A stretch of DNA of 64,000 nt from Paraburkholderia hayleyella (GCF_009455685.1 NZ_QPES01000001.1:1674001-1738000); one strand, 5' to 3'; numbered from the stretch's first letter, positions 18,478 to 27,896 are shown. Notes: generated by a model from the letters alone, not told the origin. Made by a program: numbers and translations.

Positions 18478-19266
18478 ATGAGCAGGATTCATCCAACGGC
18501 ACTTGTCGAGCCGGGCGCACAGATTGATGAAACGGTAGAAATCGGGCCCTACGCGATCATTGGCGCGCATGTGGTCATCGGTGCGCGCACCACAATTGGT
18601 TCGCACAGTGTGATCGAGGGCCATACCACGATTGGCACGGACAACCGGATTGGCCATTACGCGGCAGTAGGCGGCCGGCCGCAGGACATGAAGTACCGCG
18701 ATGAGCCGACGCGTCTTGTTATCGGGGATCGCAACGCCATCCGTGAATTCACCACGATCCACACGGGCACAGTGCAGGATCGGGGCGTGACGACGCTCGG
18801 CGATGACAACTGGATCATGGCTTACGTGCATGTCGGCCATGACTGCCAGATTGGCAACCATGTGATTTTGTCGAGCAACGCCCAGATGGCGGGCCACGTG
18901 ATCATCGGCGATTACGCGATCATTGGCGGCATGTCTGGTGTGCATCAGTTTGTGCGAATTGGCGCCCATGCGATGTTGGGTGGTGCCTCGGCGCTGGTCC
19001 AGGATATTCCGCCGTTTGTGATTGCCGCTGGCAACAAGGCCGAACCGCACGGCATCAATGTGGAAGGCTTGCGCCGGCGAGGGTTCTCGGCAGATGCCAT
19101 TTCGGCGCTGCGCGCGGCTTACCGGCTGCTCTACAAAAATAGCCTGTCCCTTGAGGAGGCCAAGGCGCAGATCCGCGAACTCGCCGCGGCCGGGGGCGAG
19201 GGCGACGAGCCGGTGAGCACGCTGCTGGGTTTTATTGAAACCTCGCAGCGCGGCATCATCCGCTAG
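18478..19266 (+). CDS. lpxA: UDP-N-acetylglucosamine O-acyltransferase
   Basis: First step of lipid A synthesis. The 262-residue product is a hexapeptide-repeat beta-helix with VGGRPQDMKYRDEPTRL, REFTTIHTGTVQD and HVGHDCQIGNHVILSSNAQ, which holds the catalytic His. The helical C-terminal domain begins near GINVEGLRRRGFS. The stop is three bases before the lpxB start, showing co-transcription. Confidence 0.98.
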   Translation: MSRIHPTALVEPGAQIDETVEIGPYAIIGAHVVIGARTTIGSHSVIEGHTTIGTDNRIGHYAAVGGRPQDMKYRDEPTRLVIGDRNAIREFTTIHTGTVQDRGVTTLGDDNWIMAYVHVGHDCQIGNHVILSSNAQMAGHVIIGDYAIIGGMSGVHQFVRIGAHAMLGGASALVQDIPPFVIAAGNKAEPHGINVEGLRRRGFSADAISALRAAYRLLYKNSLSLEEAKAQIRELAAAGGEGDEPVSTLLGFIETSQRGIIR

Positions 19267-19269
19267 CCC

Positions 19270-20439
19270 ATGACACTTTCTTCCCGCTCGCTGCGGCTTG
19301 CACTGGTGGCCGGCGAGCCATCCGGCGATCTGCTGGCCGCCGCGCTGCTCAAAGGTTTGTCCAAACGCTTGCCCGCTACGACCCGCTACGATGGCATTGG
19401 CGGTCCGCGCATGATTGCGGGCGGTTTCGAGGCGCACTGGCCGATGGAAAAACTGTCGGTGCGAGGTTACGTCGAAGCATTGCGCCATGTGCCGGGTATT
19501 TTGCGCATTCGCAACGAGCTAAAACGCCAGTTGCTGGCGGAGCCGCCTGACGCGTTTATCGGTGTGGATGCCCCTGATTTCAACTTTGGGCTCGAACATG
19601 CATTGCGCGATGCGGGCATACCTACGATTCATTTCGTGTGCCCATCGATCTGGGCATGGCGTGGCGGGCGGATCAAAAAGATCGTCAAGGCGGTCGATCA
19701 CATGCTGTGCGTGTTTCCGTTCGAGATTGCGCTGCTTGAACGCTCAGGCGTAGCGGCAACCTATGTCGGCCATCCGCTGGCTGACGATATCCCGTTTGTG
19801 CCCGATACGCTGGGTGCGCGCCGTCTGCTGGGGTTGCCCGACAGTGCACCCGTGATTGCCGTGTTGCCGGGTAGCCGTCGTTCTGAAATTAACCTGATCG
19901 GGCCAACGTTTTTCGCTGCGATGGCGCTGATGCAGCAACGCGAGCCAGGCGTGCGCTTTGTCATGCCCGCAGCAACGCCCGCATTGCGCGAGTTGCTGCA
20001 ACCTCTGGTTGACGCCCACCCGCAACTCGCGCTGACGCTGACTGATGGCCAGGCGCAAATGGCCATGACAGCCGCCGATGCGATTCTCGTCAAAAGCGGC
20101 ACGGTGACGCTTGAAGCCGCGCTTTTGAAAAAACCCATGGTGATTTCCTACAAGGTGCCATGGCTGACGGGACAAATCATGCAGCGCCAGGGCTATTTGC
20201 CGTATGTGGGTTTGCCGAACATTCTCGCGGGACGGTTTGTCGTGCCTGAAATCCTCCAGCATTTCGCCACGCCCGAAGCGCTCGCCGATGCCACGCTCAA
20301 GCAGTTGCACGATGACGCCAACCGTCGCGCGCTGACGGAAATTTTCACGCAAATGCATCACACGCTGAAGCAAAACACCGCCGAGCGGGCGGCGGATGCG
20401 GTGGCGCAGGTGATTCACGCACGCAAGCCCCGCTCCTGA
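19270..20439 (+). CDS. lpxB: Lipid-A-disaccharide synthase
   Basis: Glycosyltransferase joining UDP-diacylglucosamine and lipid X. The 389-residue product has the N-terminal AGEPSGDLLAAALL, GIGGPRMIAGGF, SIWAWRGGRIKKI, LPGSRRSEI and the C-terminal nucleotide-sugar site VKSGTVTLEAALLKKPMV. Its stop TGA shares one base with the ATG of rnhB. Confidence 0.98.
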   Translation: MTLSSRSLRLALVAGEPSGDLLAAALLKGLSKRLPATTRYDGIGGPRMIAGGFEAHWPMEKLSVRGYVEALRHVPGILRIRNELKRQLLAEPPDAFIGVDAPDFNFGLEHALRDAGIPTIHFVCPSIWAWRGGRIKKIVKAVDHMLCVFPFEIALLERSGVAATYVGHPLADDIPFVPDTLGARRLLGLPDSAPVIAVLPGSRRSEINLIGPTFFAAMALMQQREPGVRFVMPAATPALRELLQPLVDAHPQLALTLTDGQAQMAMTAADAILVKSGTVTLEAALLKKPMVISYKVPWLTGQIMQRQGYLPYVGLPNILAGRFVVPEILQHFATPEALADATLKQLHDDANRRALTEIFTQMHHTLKQNTAERAADAVAQVIHARKPRS

Positions 20440-21128
20440 TGGCGCCCCGAACAATACGCAAGCCTGGCGCTGCCACGGCGGCAGGCTCGATGAGTTTCAG
20501 CTTTGCTGTGCCCGGTGAAATCATCTGTGGCGTCGATGAAGCCGGGCGCGGGCCACTGGCGGGCCCCGTCGTGGCTGCGGCGGTGATTCTCGACCCGGCA
20601 CGGCCCATCGCAGGTCTTGATGACTCGAAGGCGCTGAGTGCCAAAAAGCGCGAAATACTCTTCGAACAGATCACCGAACGCTCGCTGGCGTATTGCGTCG
20701 CATCGGCTTCCGTAGAAGAAATCGACACGCTGAATATCCTGCACGCCACGATGCTGGCGATGAAGCGCGCGGTTGAGGGCCTGTCGCTGATACCGACGCT
20801 GGCCCAAATCGACGGCAACCGTTGCCCGCTGTTGAGCGTGCGGTGCGAGGCGATTATCGGTGGCGATGCGCTGGTGCCCTGTATTTCGGCGGCTTCGATC
20901 CTGGCCAAGGTCACACGTGACCGAATGTTGCTCGACTTGCATCAGCGCTTTCCGCTGTATGGCTTTGATGCCCATGCCGGGTATGGCACGGCACGCCATC
21001 TGGCGGCCTTGCGTGAGCATGGGCCATGCGAGCATCACAGGCGTTCGTTTGCACCGGTGCGCGAAGCCTGGCGGCAGCGCGAGTCACTCGCACCGCCCGG
21101 CCGTGATGCTGCTGATATCCAGACGTAA
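20439..21128 (+). CDS. rnhB: Ribonuclease HII
   Basis: Removes ribonucleotides misincorporated in DNA. The 229-residue product contains the catalytic segment CGVDEAGRGPLAGPV (Asp and Glu) and DDSKALSAKKRE. The first about 20 residues are variable; MSFSFAVPGEI further in is an alternative start. The first ATG overlaps the lpxB stop by one base, a coupling geometry that favours it. Confidence 0.96.
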   Translation: MAPRTIRKPGAATAAGSMSFSFAVPGEIICGVDEAGRGPLAGPVVAAAVILDPARPIAGLDDSKALSAKKREILFEQITERSLAYCVASASVEEIDTLNILHATMLAMKRAVEGLSLIPTLAQIDGNRCPLLSVRCEAIIGGDALVPCISAASILAKVTRDRMLLDLHQRFPLYGFDAHAGYGTARHLAALREHGPCEHHRRSFAPVREAWRQRESLAPPGRDAADIQT

Positions 21129-21204
21129 CGGCGATGCCTTGCGGTTTACGGCTTGCAGCTATTTCGCGTTTGTGTTTTTTCTCCTTCAATGATTCCCGCT
21201 GCCT

Positions 21205-21987
21205 GTGAAAGCCATCACCTCGCGCGATAACCCGCTCTACAAGCGTTTGAAGGCGCTAGCCGGCTCGCCGCAACAGCAGCGCCGCAGCCCGCATGCCTTG
21301 CTCGAAGGGCTGCACCTGGCGAGCGCCTATCTGGACACCGTGGGTCAGCCGCAGACTTGCCTCGTCACTGAAGGCGCATTGCGTCATGCCGAAACGCGAG
21401 CCATCATCGCGCGGATTGACGACCATCGGATCGTGACTTTGCCCGATGCGTTATTTACCCAGTTGTCGAATGTGGTGCAGGGCATCGGGCTCGTGCTCGA
21501 GGTGAGCAAGCCCAGCGCGCCACTGCCGCAACAGGTCACGCAAACCTGTGTGGTGCTGGATGGCGTTCAGGATGCGGGCAACGTCGGGTCGATTTTGCGC
21601 AGCGCGGCAGCGGCGGGTATTGGCCATGTTTTTTGCGCGCCGGGCACGGCCGGGGCTTGGTCGTCGAAGGTATTGCGCTCCGCCATGGGGGCCCATTTTC
21701 TGCTGCACCTATACGAAAACGTTGATTCGCCGATGTTGATCGAGCGGCTCGCGCTGCCCGTCGTGATTACTGATTCGCATGGCGCCGCGGCGCTTTACGA
21801 TTGCGATCTGACAGGGCCGTGTGCGTGGGTGCTGGGTAATGAAGGCGCGGGTGTTTCCGCCGTGTGGCGGGAGGCGGTGACGCAGCGGGTCACGATTCCC
21901 CAGCCCGGCGGCATGGAATCGTTGAACGTTGCAGCAGCGGCTGCGATTTGTCTCTTTGAGCAGTGCCGCCAGCAGCGGCGGCATTGA
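21205..21987 (+). CDS. TrmH/SpoU-family RNA 2'-O-methyltransferase
   Basis: Methylates a ribose in rRNA or tRNA using S-adenosylmethionine. The 260-residue product starts at GTG 21205 (MKAITSRDNPLYKRL). It has a substrate-binding N-terminal domain and the SPOUT knot motifs: DGVQDAGNVGSILRSAAAAG, WVLGNEGAGVS and IPQPGGMESLNVAAAAAI. It follows rnhB by 76 bases. The precise target nucleotide cannot be decided from sequence. Confidence 0.93.
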   Translation: MKAITSRDNPLYKRLKALAGSPQQQRRSPHALLEGLHLASAYLDTVGQPQTCLVTEGALRHAETRAIIARIDDHRIVTLPDALFTQLSNVVQGIGLVLEVSKPSAPLPQQVTQTCVVLDGVQDAGNVGSILRSAAAAGIGHVFCAPGTAGAWSSKVLRSAMGAHFLLHLYENVDSPMLIERLALPVVITDSHGAAALYDCDLTGPCAWVLGNEGAGVSAVWREAVTQRVTIPQPGGMESLNVAAAAAICLFEQCRQQRRH

Positions 21988-22068
21988 GGGTTGTGCGACG
22001 TGGGGGCGTGGCATTGACGTCGCCGCGATGGCGGCCGGGCCGGTTGTGGCGTCTGCCGCTGGGCCGGA

Positions 22069-22893
22069 TCAGTATCCTGGCCGCTCTAGCCGGAGCTCTT
22101 GCAGAATCGTGGTGGCGATTTCCTCGATTGACTTATGCGTTGAAGACAGCCAGTTCACCCCTTCGCGGCGCATCATCGCTTCGGCTTCGTTGATCTCGTA
22201 GCGGCAGTTTTCGAGCGCGGCATATTTGCTGCCTGGACGCCTTTCATTGCGAATCTCCGAGAGCCGTTGCGGATCAATCGACAGCCCGAACATTTTTTGC
22301 CGATGAGGCAGCAGCGAGGTAGGCAGCTTGCCCCGCTCGAAATCTTCGGGAATCAGCGGATAGTTGGCTGCCTTGACGCCGTATTGCATCGCCAGATACA
22401 GGCTGGTTGGCGTTTTGCCGCTGCGCGACACACCCACCAGAATCACATCGGCCTCGGCCAGATTGCGGTTCGATTGTCCATCGTCGTGGGCTAGCGAAAA
22501 ATTGATGGCCTCGATGCGGCTTTTGTATTCGTCGGTATCGGCGTTCTGGTGCCCGCGGCCAATCGCATGGGTCGATTTGAGCTCAAGCTCCTGCTCAAGA
22601 GGTTCGACAAAGGTCTGGAACATGTCCAGTACTAGCGCGTTCGAGCCCTTGACGATCTGATTCGACGCGCTGTTGACGAGCGTAGTGAACACGATTGGGC
22701 GGCGGCCTTCCTGCTGCACGGCCTCATTGATTTTTTCGAGCGTGGCGTAGGCTTTCTCGGTTGAATCGACAAACGGCACGCGGACCAGACGGAATTTCTG
22801 GTCGAACTGGGAGAGGATCGAATGCGCGAAGGTTTCGGCAGTGATCCCCGTTCCGTCGGAGACGATAAATACGGTGGGCGGCATCAGCGGCAA
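22069..22893 (-). CDS. ppsR: PEP synthase regulatory protein (bifunctional kinase/pyrophosphorylase)
   Basis: Switches phosphoenolpyruvate synthase off by ADP-dependent threonine phosphorylation and on by phosphate-dependent dephosphorylation. The 274-residue DUF299-family product opens with VFIVSDGTGITAETFAHSIL and has the P-loop GVSRSGKTPTSLYLA. It is divergent from its target ppsA, the standard pairing. Confidence 0.96.
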   Translation of the reverse strand: MPLMPPTVFIVSDGTGITAETFAHSILSQFDQKFRLVRVPFVDSTEKAYATLEKINEAVQQEGRRPIVFTTLVNSASNQIVKGSNALVLDMFQTFVEPLEQELELKSTHAIGRGHQNADTDEYKSRIEAINFSLAHDDGQSNRNLAEADVILVGVSRSGKTPTSLYLAMQYGVKAANYPLIPEDFERGKLPTSLLPHRQKMFGLSIDPQRLSEIRNERRPGSKYAALENCRYEINEAEAMMRREGVNWLSSTHKSIEEIATTILQELRLERPGY

Positions 22894-23308
22894 GAAAGTG
22901 AATTTGAAGGGAGCGGTTTGAGGCGTGATTTTAAGACTTAAACCTAAGACTTAAGACGTAATTCGCGTTCGGCCGCCCCATTTGGCATGGTCGGCACGGT
23001 AGAATAGCGGCAACCTGTTGGATAAGCAATTGTGACGGTCGTTTATTGCGGTGATTGGCTGTGATTCGCAGTTTTTTGCGAGTTATTCATTTAATTTTCG
23101 TCAATTACCTTCTTTTTAGCACTGGACGAAATATCTTCCAGACGCGCTCCACGATTGTTTCTCCAACAGGTTATGCAAGACACCACAGCATCAGTGGCGT
23201 GAATCAGTGACGTGACATCCGTGACGCGATTACTGACCGGTTCCCGATGCCGTGCCGTGTTCAAGCCCACTTGCATAACCGTCTATTTTTTCTCACTTAG
23301 GGGCTTGT
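22894..23308. promoter_or_regulatory. Divergent ppsR/ppsA intergenic region with distant inverted repeat
   Basis: The 415-base gap holds no supported gene. It contains two direct copies of AAGACTTAA near 22934-22956 and a perfect 11-base inverted repeat, GGTTATGCAAG at 23169-23179 and CTTGCATAACC at 23270-23280, just upstream of ppsA. Between the arms GTGACG recurs. This probably includes both promoters and regulator sites; none is assigned. Confidence 0.4.
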
Positions 23309-25726
23309 ATGACTCAATCCAACACCTTTGCAAAGGACCAGGCGTATGTAGTGCCGTTTGAACAGCTGCGCATGACTGACGTCGAAATTGTCGGCGGCAA
23401 GAATGCGTCGCTGGGTGAAATGATTAGCCAGCTCGCTGAAGCAGGGGTTCGCGTGCCGACAGGCTTTGCTACCACCGCGCTGGCGTTCCGCGATTTCCTC
23501 GCGCACAACAACCTGGCCGAACGGATTGCGCAGCGTCTTGAAAAGCTCGATATCGACGACGTCAAGGCGCTCGCCGAAGCGGGCAAGGACATTCGCCAGT
23601 GGATCATTGGCGCGCCGCTACAGCCGCGCCTGGAAAACGAGATTCGCGCAGGTTTTGAGATATTGCAAAAAAGCTCCCCAGAGGAGCTTTCATTTGCCGT
23701 GCGCTCGTCTGCCACGGCGGAAGATTTGCCTGATGCGTCCTTCGCCGGGCAACAGGAAAGCTATCTGAACGTGGTCGGGATCGACGACGTGCTGGATCGC
23801 ATGAAGCATGTGTTTGCCTCGCTGTATAACGACCGCGCGATTTCCTACCGGGTGCACAAGGGCTTCACGCATGCTGAAGTCGCGCTGTCGGCGGGTGTGC
23901 AGCGCATGGTGCGCTCGGACGTGGGTGCCGCAGGCGTCATGTTTACGCTCGATACCGAGTCGGGTTTCCGCGAAGCGGTGTTCATCACCTCAAGCTATGG
24001 CCTGGGCGAAACCGTGGTGCAGGGGGCGGTGAACCCGGATGAGTTCTACGTCTTCAAGACAACACTGGCGCAAGGCAAATATCCGATTATTCGCCGCTCG
24101 ATCGGCTCCAAACTGGTGCGCATGGAGTTCACTGGCCAGGGCGAGCCTGGCCGGGTGAAAACCGTCGATGTGCCCCACGAGCAGCGCAACCGCTTTTCGA
24201 TCACCGATGACGACGTGATCGAACTGGCAAAGTACGCCGTCATCATCGAGCGCCACTATCAGCGGCCGATGGATATCGAATGGGGCAAGGATGGCCGTGA
24301 TGGCAAAATTTTCATCTTGCAGGCACGTCCCGAAACCGTGAAAAGCCAGGCGGCGGGCAAGGCCGAGCAGCGCTTCAAGCTCAAGGGGCAGTCGCAAGTC
24401 ATCGCCACGGGCCGCGCGATTGGGCAAAAAATTGGCGCGGGGCCGGTGCGGGTGATTCACGATCCGTCTGAAATGGACCGCGTGCAGCCCGGTGACGTGC
24501 TGGTGGCCGACATGACCGATCCAAACTGGGAACCCGTGATGAAGCGCGCCGCGGCGATTGTCACGAACCGGGGTGGCCGGACTTGTCACGCGGCCATCAT
24601 TGCGCGTGAACTGGGTGTGCCAGCGGTGGTGGGCTGCGGCGATGCGACCGATCTGCTGAAAGACGGCGCGCTGGTGACGGTGTCGTGCGCCGAGGGTGAC
24701 GAAGGCAAGATTTACGATGGTCTGCTTGAAACCGAGGTCACCGACGTGCAGCGCGGCGAGTTGCCGCCCATTCCCGTGAAAATCATGATGAACGTGGGCA
24801 ATCCCCAGCTAGCGTTCGATTTCTCGCAGTTGCCAAACGGCGGTGTGGGTCTCGCGCGGCTCGAGTTCATCATCAACAACAACATTGGGGTTCATCCGCG
24901 CGCCATTCTCGAGTACCCGAATATCGCCCAGGATCTGAAAAAAGCCGTCGAGAGCGTCGCGCGTGGCCACGCCTCGCCGCGCGCGTTTTACGTTGACAAG
25001 CTGACGGAAGGTATTGCCACGATTGCGGCGGCGTTTTATCCGAAGCCCGTGATCGTGCGTCTGTCGGATTTCAAATCGAACGAATACAAGAAGCTGATCG
25101 GCGGCTCGCGCTATGAGCCGGATGAAGAAAACCCGATGCTCGGCTTCCGTGGTGCATCACGTTATATTTCGGACGATTTTGCCCAGGCGTTCGAAATGGA
25201 ATGTATCGCGCTCAAGCGCGTGCGCGAAGAGATGGGGCTCGATAACGTCGAAATCATGGTGCCGTTCGTGCGGACCCTGAAGCAGGCGGAGCGTGTGGTG
25301 GGCTTGCTGGCAAAGTTCGGCTTAAAGCGTGGCGACAACGGGCTGCGCCTGATCATGATGTGCGAAGTCCCCTCGAACGCGATCCTCGCCGAAGAGTTCC
25401 TGCAGTACTTCGACGGTTTTTCGATTGGTTCGAACGATCTGACGCAGCTTACGCTGGGTCTTGACCGCGATTCGGGCATGGAGCTGCTCGCGGTGGACTT
25501 TGACGAGCGTGATGCGGCGGTCAAGTTCTTGCTGCAACGTGCGATTTCGACCTGCTTGCGGCTGAACAAGTACGTTGGCATTTGCGGCCAGGGCCCGTCC
25601 GATCATCCTGACTTTGCGCAGTGGCTGACGCAGGAGGGCATCGCGTCGATCTCGCTCAATCCCGACACGATCATCGATACCTGGCAAGCCCTGGCTCATT
25701 CGAACGCGAGACCGGCAGTGGCTTGA
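23309..25726 (+). CDS. ppsA: Phosphoenolpyruvate synthase
   Basis: Makes PEP from pyruvate and ATP for gluconeogenesis. The 805-residue product has the N-terminal ATP-binding domain (VGGKNASLGEMI, VRSSATAEDLPDASFAGQQE) and the phosphohistidine domain GGRTCHAAIIARELGVPAVVG. The C-terminal PEP-binding barrel carries GSNDLTQLTLGLDRDSG and the reactive Cys in CGQGPSDHPDF. It is paired with the divergent regulator ppsR; a strong terminator follows. Confidence 0.98.
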   Translation: MTQSNTFAKDQAYVVPFEQLRMTDVEIVGGKNASLGEMISQLAEAGVRVPTGFATTALAFRDFLAHNNLAERIAQRLEKLDIDDVKALAEAGKDIRQWIIGAPLQPRLENEIRAGFEILQKSSPEELSFAVRSSATAEDLPDASFAGQQESYLNVVGIDDVLDRMKHVFASLYNDRAISYRVHKGFTHAEVALSAGVQRMVRSDVGAAGVMFTLDTESGFREAVFITSSYGLGETVVQGAVNPDEFYVFKTTLAQGKYPIIRRSIGSKLVRMEFTGQGEPGRVKTVDVPHEQRNRFSITDDDVIELAKYAVIIERHYQRPMDIEWGKDGRDGKIFILQARPETVKSQAAGKAEQRFKLKGQSQVIATGRAIGQKIGAGPVRVIHDPSEMDRVQPGDVLVADMTDPNWEPVMKRAAAIVTNRGGRTCHAAIIARELGVPAVVGCGDATDLLKDGALVTVSCAEGDEGKIYDGLLETEVTDVQRGELPPIPVKIMMNVGNPQLAFDFSQLPNGGVGLARLEFIINNNIGVHPRAILEYPNIAQDLKKAVESVARGHASPRAFYVDKLTEGIATIAAAFYPKPVIVRLSDFKSNEYKKLIGGSRYEPDEENPMLGFRGASRYISDDFAQAFEMECIALKRVREEMGLDNVEIMVPFVRTLKQAERVVGLLAKFGLKRGDNGLRLIMMCEVPSNAILAEEFLQYFDGFSIGSNDLTQLTLGLDRDSGMELLAVDFDERDAAVKFLLQRAISTCLRLNKYVGICGQGPSDHPDFAQWLTQEGIASISLNPDTIIDTWQALAHSNARPAVA

Positions 25727-25749
25727 TGAGCGGGATAGCGCATTAATTT

Positions 25750-25806
25750 TTGTAAGAAATAGCGTGTCCGTGCTATAACACCCCGGTCTGTCCGGGGTGT
25801 TTTTTT
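25750..25806 (+). terminator. ppsA terminator overlapping a possible downstream promoter
   Basis: ACACCCCGG (25778-25786) and CCGGGGTGT (25792-25800) form a 9-bp stem with a 5-base loop, followed by a run of T (25801-25806): a clear rho-independent terminator. Overlapping it is a possible promoter for the next gene, TTGTAA (25750-25755) and TATAAC (25774-25779), 18-base spacer. Confidence 0.88.
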
Positions 25807-25821
25807 ATGGAGAGCAATGTG

Positions 25822-26256
25822 ATGTCTGGTGGATTGTTCTGGTGGATCGGGGCGGGCATGCTGATCGTGCTGGAGTTGTTTAGCGGGACGTTGTATTTGC
25901 TGATGGTTGCCCTCGGTTTTATTGCTGCCGCGTTTGCTCACTGGGCGGGTGGCAGTATCGCGTTGCAGTTTGCGCTGGCCGGGGGCGTGGCACTTGTCGC
26001 CATGCTGCTGTTGAACCGCTCCAGGCTTGGCCGTAAGGCTTCAGGGGACGCCACGCACAATCCTGATATGAATCTCGATATCGGGCAAACACTCGATATC
26101 CCGGCATGGCGCGAGCGGCGCACGCGAACGGCGTACCGCGGCGCGGCCTGGGATGTCGAGCTCGAGCCTGGCGAGCCTGAGGATGCAGGTCTTTACGAGA
26201 TCGTCGCGTTACGCGGCAACTGTCTTGTCGTCGTGGCGCACAGGCCGCGCGGTTGA
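25822..26256 (+). CDS. NfeD-like membrane protein (YbbK type)
   Basis: Short NfeD-family protein, normally a membrane partner of a stomatin/prohibitin protein, which is encoded next door. The 144-residue product has two or three N-terminal membrane segments (LFWWIGAGMLIVLELFSG, LLMVALGFIAAAFAHW, LQFALAGGVALVAMLLL) and a C-terminal OB-like domain (YRGAAWDVELEPGEP, YEIVALRGNCLVV). ATG 25822 is preferred to ATG 25807 because GGAG at 25809-25812 precedes it and the earlier ATG touches the ppsA terminator T-run. Confidence 0.88.
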   Translation: MSGGLFWWIGAGMLIVLELFSGTLYLLMVALGFIAAAFAHWAGGSIALQFALAGGVALVAMLLLNRSRLGRKASGDATHNPDMNLDIGQTLDIPAWRERRTRTAYRGAAWDVELEPGEPEDAGLYEIVALRGNCLVVVAHRPRG

Positions 26257-26337
26257 GGGCTGGCGGCCAGGTTTATAGCCACGGGTTATATCGGCGGTTT
26301 GTAGCAACGGTTTGTACCAACTACGGGAGTGAAAATT

Positions 26338-27264
26338 GTGATTACAGCAGTGGTGTTTGTTGTCATCGTCGCGGTGATCGCGCAAAGCATCAAGATCGTG
26401 CCGCAGCAGCATGCATGGGTGCTCGAGCGCTTTGGCCGTTATCGCCGGACGCTCGCGCCGGGCTTGAATTTTGTCGTTCCGTTCATGGACCGGGTGGCCT
26501 ACAAGCATGTTCTGAAAGAAACACCGCTCGATGTACCAAGCCAGGTGTGTATTACCCGCGATAACACGCAGTTGCAGGTGGATGGCGTGCTGTATTTTCA
26601 GGTGACTGACCCAATGAAGGCGTCGTATGGCTCGAGCGATTTCATGTTCGCTATTACCCAGCTATCGCAAACGACCCTGCGCTCGGTCATTGGCAAGCTC
26701 GAACTCGACAAGACGTTTGAGGAACGTGATTTCATCAACCACAGCATTGTGTCGTCGCTCGACGAAGCCGCACTGAACTGGGGCGTCAAAGTGTTGCGTT
26801 ACGAGATCAAGGATCTGACACCGCCGAAAGAAATCTTGCATGCGATGCAGGCACAAATTACGGCCGAACGCGAAAAACGTGCGCTGATCGCTGCCTCGGA
26901 AGGGCGCAAACAGGAGCAAATCAATATCGCTTCCGGGGGGCGGGAAGCCGCGATCCAGAAATCCGAGGGTGAGCGCCAGGCGGCAATCAATCAGGCGCAG
27001 GGGCAGGCTTCAGCGATTCTGGCCGTGGCGGAAGCCAACGCCCAGGCCATTCAGAAGATTGCTGCCGCGATCCAGTCAACGGGCGGGATGGAAGCGGTCA
27101 ACCTGAAGGTTGCGGAGCAATACGTGAGCGCCTTCGGCAATCTGGCGAAGCAGGGCACGACACTGATCGTTCCCGGTAACCTTGCGGATATGAGCACGAT
27201 GATCGCGTCGGCGCTGACGATCGTGAACAAAAATAAAGGCGCTGATTTACCGCTTAACCGCTGA
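26338..27264 (+). CDS. SPFH-domain (stomatin/prohibitin) protein, QmcA type
   Basis: Membrane-anchored SPFH protein thought to organise membrane microdomains and modulate proteases. One N-terminal helix (VVFVVIVAVIAQSIKIV) is followed by the SPFH domain (VPQQHAWVLERFGRYRRTL; DNTQLQVDGVLYFQV) and a coiled-coil rich in Ala, Glu and Gln (EREKRALIAASEGRKQEQ). GGAG at 26326-26329 selects GTG 26338; an in-frame GTG at 26329 would add three residues. It pairs with the NfeD-like gene 81 bases upstream. Confidence 0.93.
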   Translation: MITAVVFVVIVAVIAQSIKIVPQQHAWVLERFGRYRRTLAPGLNFVVPFMDRVAYKHVLKETPLDVPSQVCITRDNTQLQVDGVLYFQVTDPMKASYGSSDFMFAITQLSQTTLRSVIGKLELDKTFEERDFINHSIVSSLDEAALNWGVKVLRYEIKDLTPPKEILHAMQAQITAEREKRALIAASEGRKQEQINIASGGREAAIQKSEGERQAAINQAQGQASAILAVAEANAQAIQKIAAAIQSTGGMEAVNLKVAEQYVSAFGNLAKQGTTLIVPGNLADMSTMIASALTIVNKNKGADLPLNR

Positions 27265-27299
27265 TTGCCATGGCGGGTGCGGCCCAAAAGTGGGACACA

Positions 27300-27336
27300 A
27301 AATAGCCCGCGGTTCAATTTGAACCGCGGGCTATTT
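27300..27336. terminator. Bidirectional terminator between the stomatin gene and smpB
   Basis: A near-perfect 37-base inverted repeat centred on 27318 (arms beginning AATAGCCCGCGGTTCAA) lies between convergent genes. A-rich and T-rich ends are present on both sides, so it can terminate transcription from either direction. Confidence 0.88.
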
Positions 27337-27410
27337 GTTGTACGGGCGAAGCCAGGCTTCAAACAGGCTGGCCGGATAAGCCATGAAGGCCCAGCCAGCC
27401 GCGCACCGCG

Positions 27411-27857
27411 TCAGGACGGTGAGCGCATCAGCCGTGCTTTTTCGCGCTCCCAGTCGCGTTTTTTCTCGGTTTCGCGTTTGTCATGCATCTTTTTGCCCTT
27501 GGCGAGACCAATTTCGCATTTGATCAGGCCACCCTTGTAATGAAAGTTAAGCGGCACGATGGTGTAGCCGCGCCGCTCGACCTTGCCGATCAGTTTGCTG
27601 ATTTCTTCGTTGTGCAACAGCAGCTTGCGCGTGCGCACCGGGTCCGGCGTGATGTGGGTGGAGGCGGCTAGCAGCGGGCTGATGTGCGCGCCAATCAGGA
27701 ACAGCTCGCCATTGCGGATGATGACGTAGCCTTCCTTGATCTGGCCGCGCCCAGCGCGTAGGGCTTTGACCTCCCACCCTTCGAGCACAAGCCCTGCTTC
27801 GTAGCGGTCTTCGATGAAATAGTCGAAGAAGGCTTTTCTGTTGTCGGTGATGCTCAT
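27411..27857 (-). CDS. smpB: SsrA-binding protein SmpB
   Basis: Binds tmRNA and brings it to stalled ribosomes for trans-translation. The 148-residue product has FFDYFIEDRYEAGLVLEGWEVK, GYVIIRNGELFLIGAHI and the basic C-terminal tail KKMHDKRETEKKRDWEREK. It is divergent from ratA, a common arrangement. Confidence 0.98.
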   Translation of the reverse strand: MSITDNRKAFFDYFIEDRYEAGLVLEGWEVKALRAGRGQIKEGYVIIRNGELFLIGAHISPLLAASTHITPDPVRTRKLLLHNEEISKLIGKVERRGYTIVPLNFHYKGGLIKCEIGLAKGKKMHDKRETEKKRDWEREKARLMRSPS

Positions 27858-27880
27858 GAATGGAAAGCGCCCAACTCGTT

Positions 27881-27896
27881 TAAAATCGCGATTTTA
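27881..27896. promoter_or_regulatory. 16-bp palindrome in the smpB/ratA divergent region
   Basis: TAAAATCGCGATTTTA is a perfect palindrome between the divergent starts of smpB (27857) and ratA (27958). Each end reads TAAAAT, which could act as a -10 box on either strand, so it may be the shared promoter core or an operator. Confidence 0.4.
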
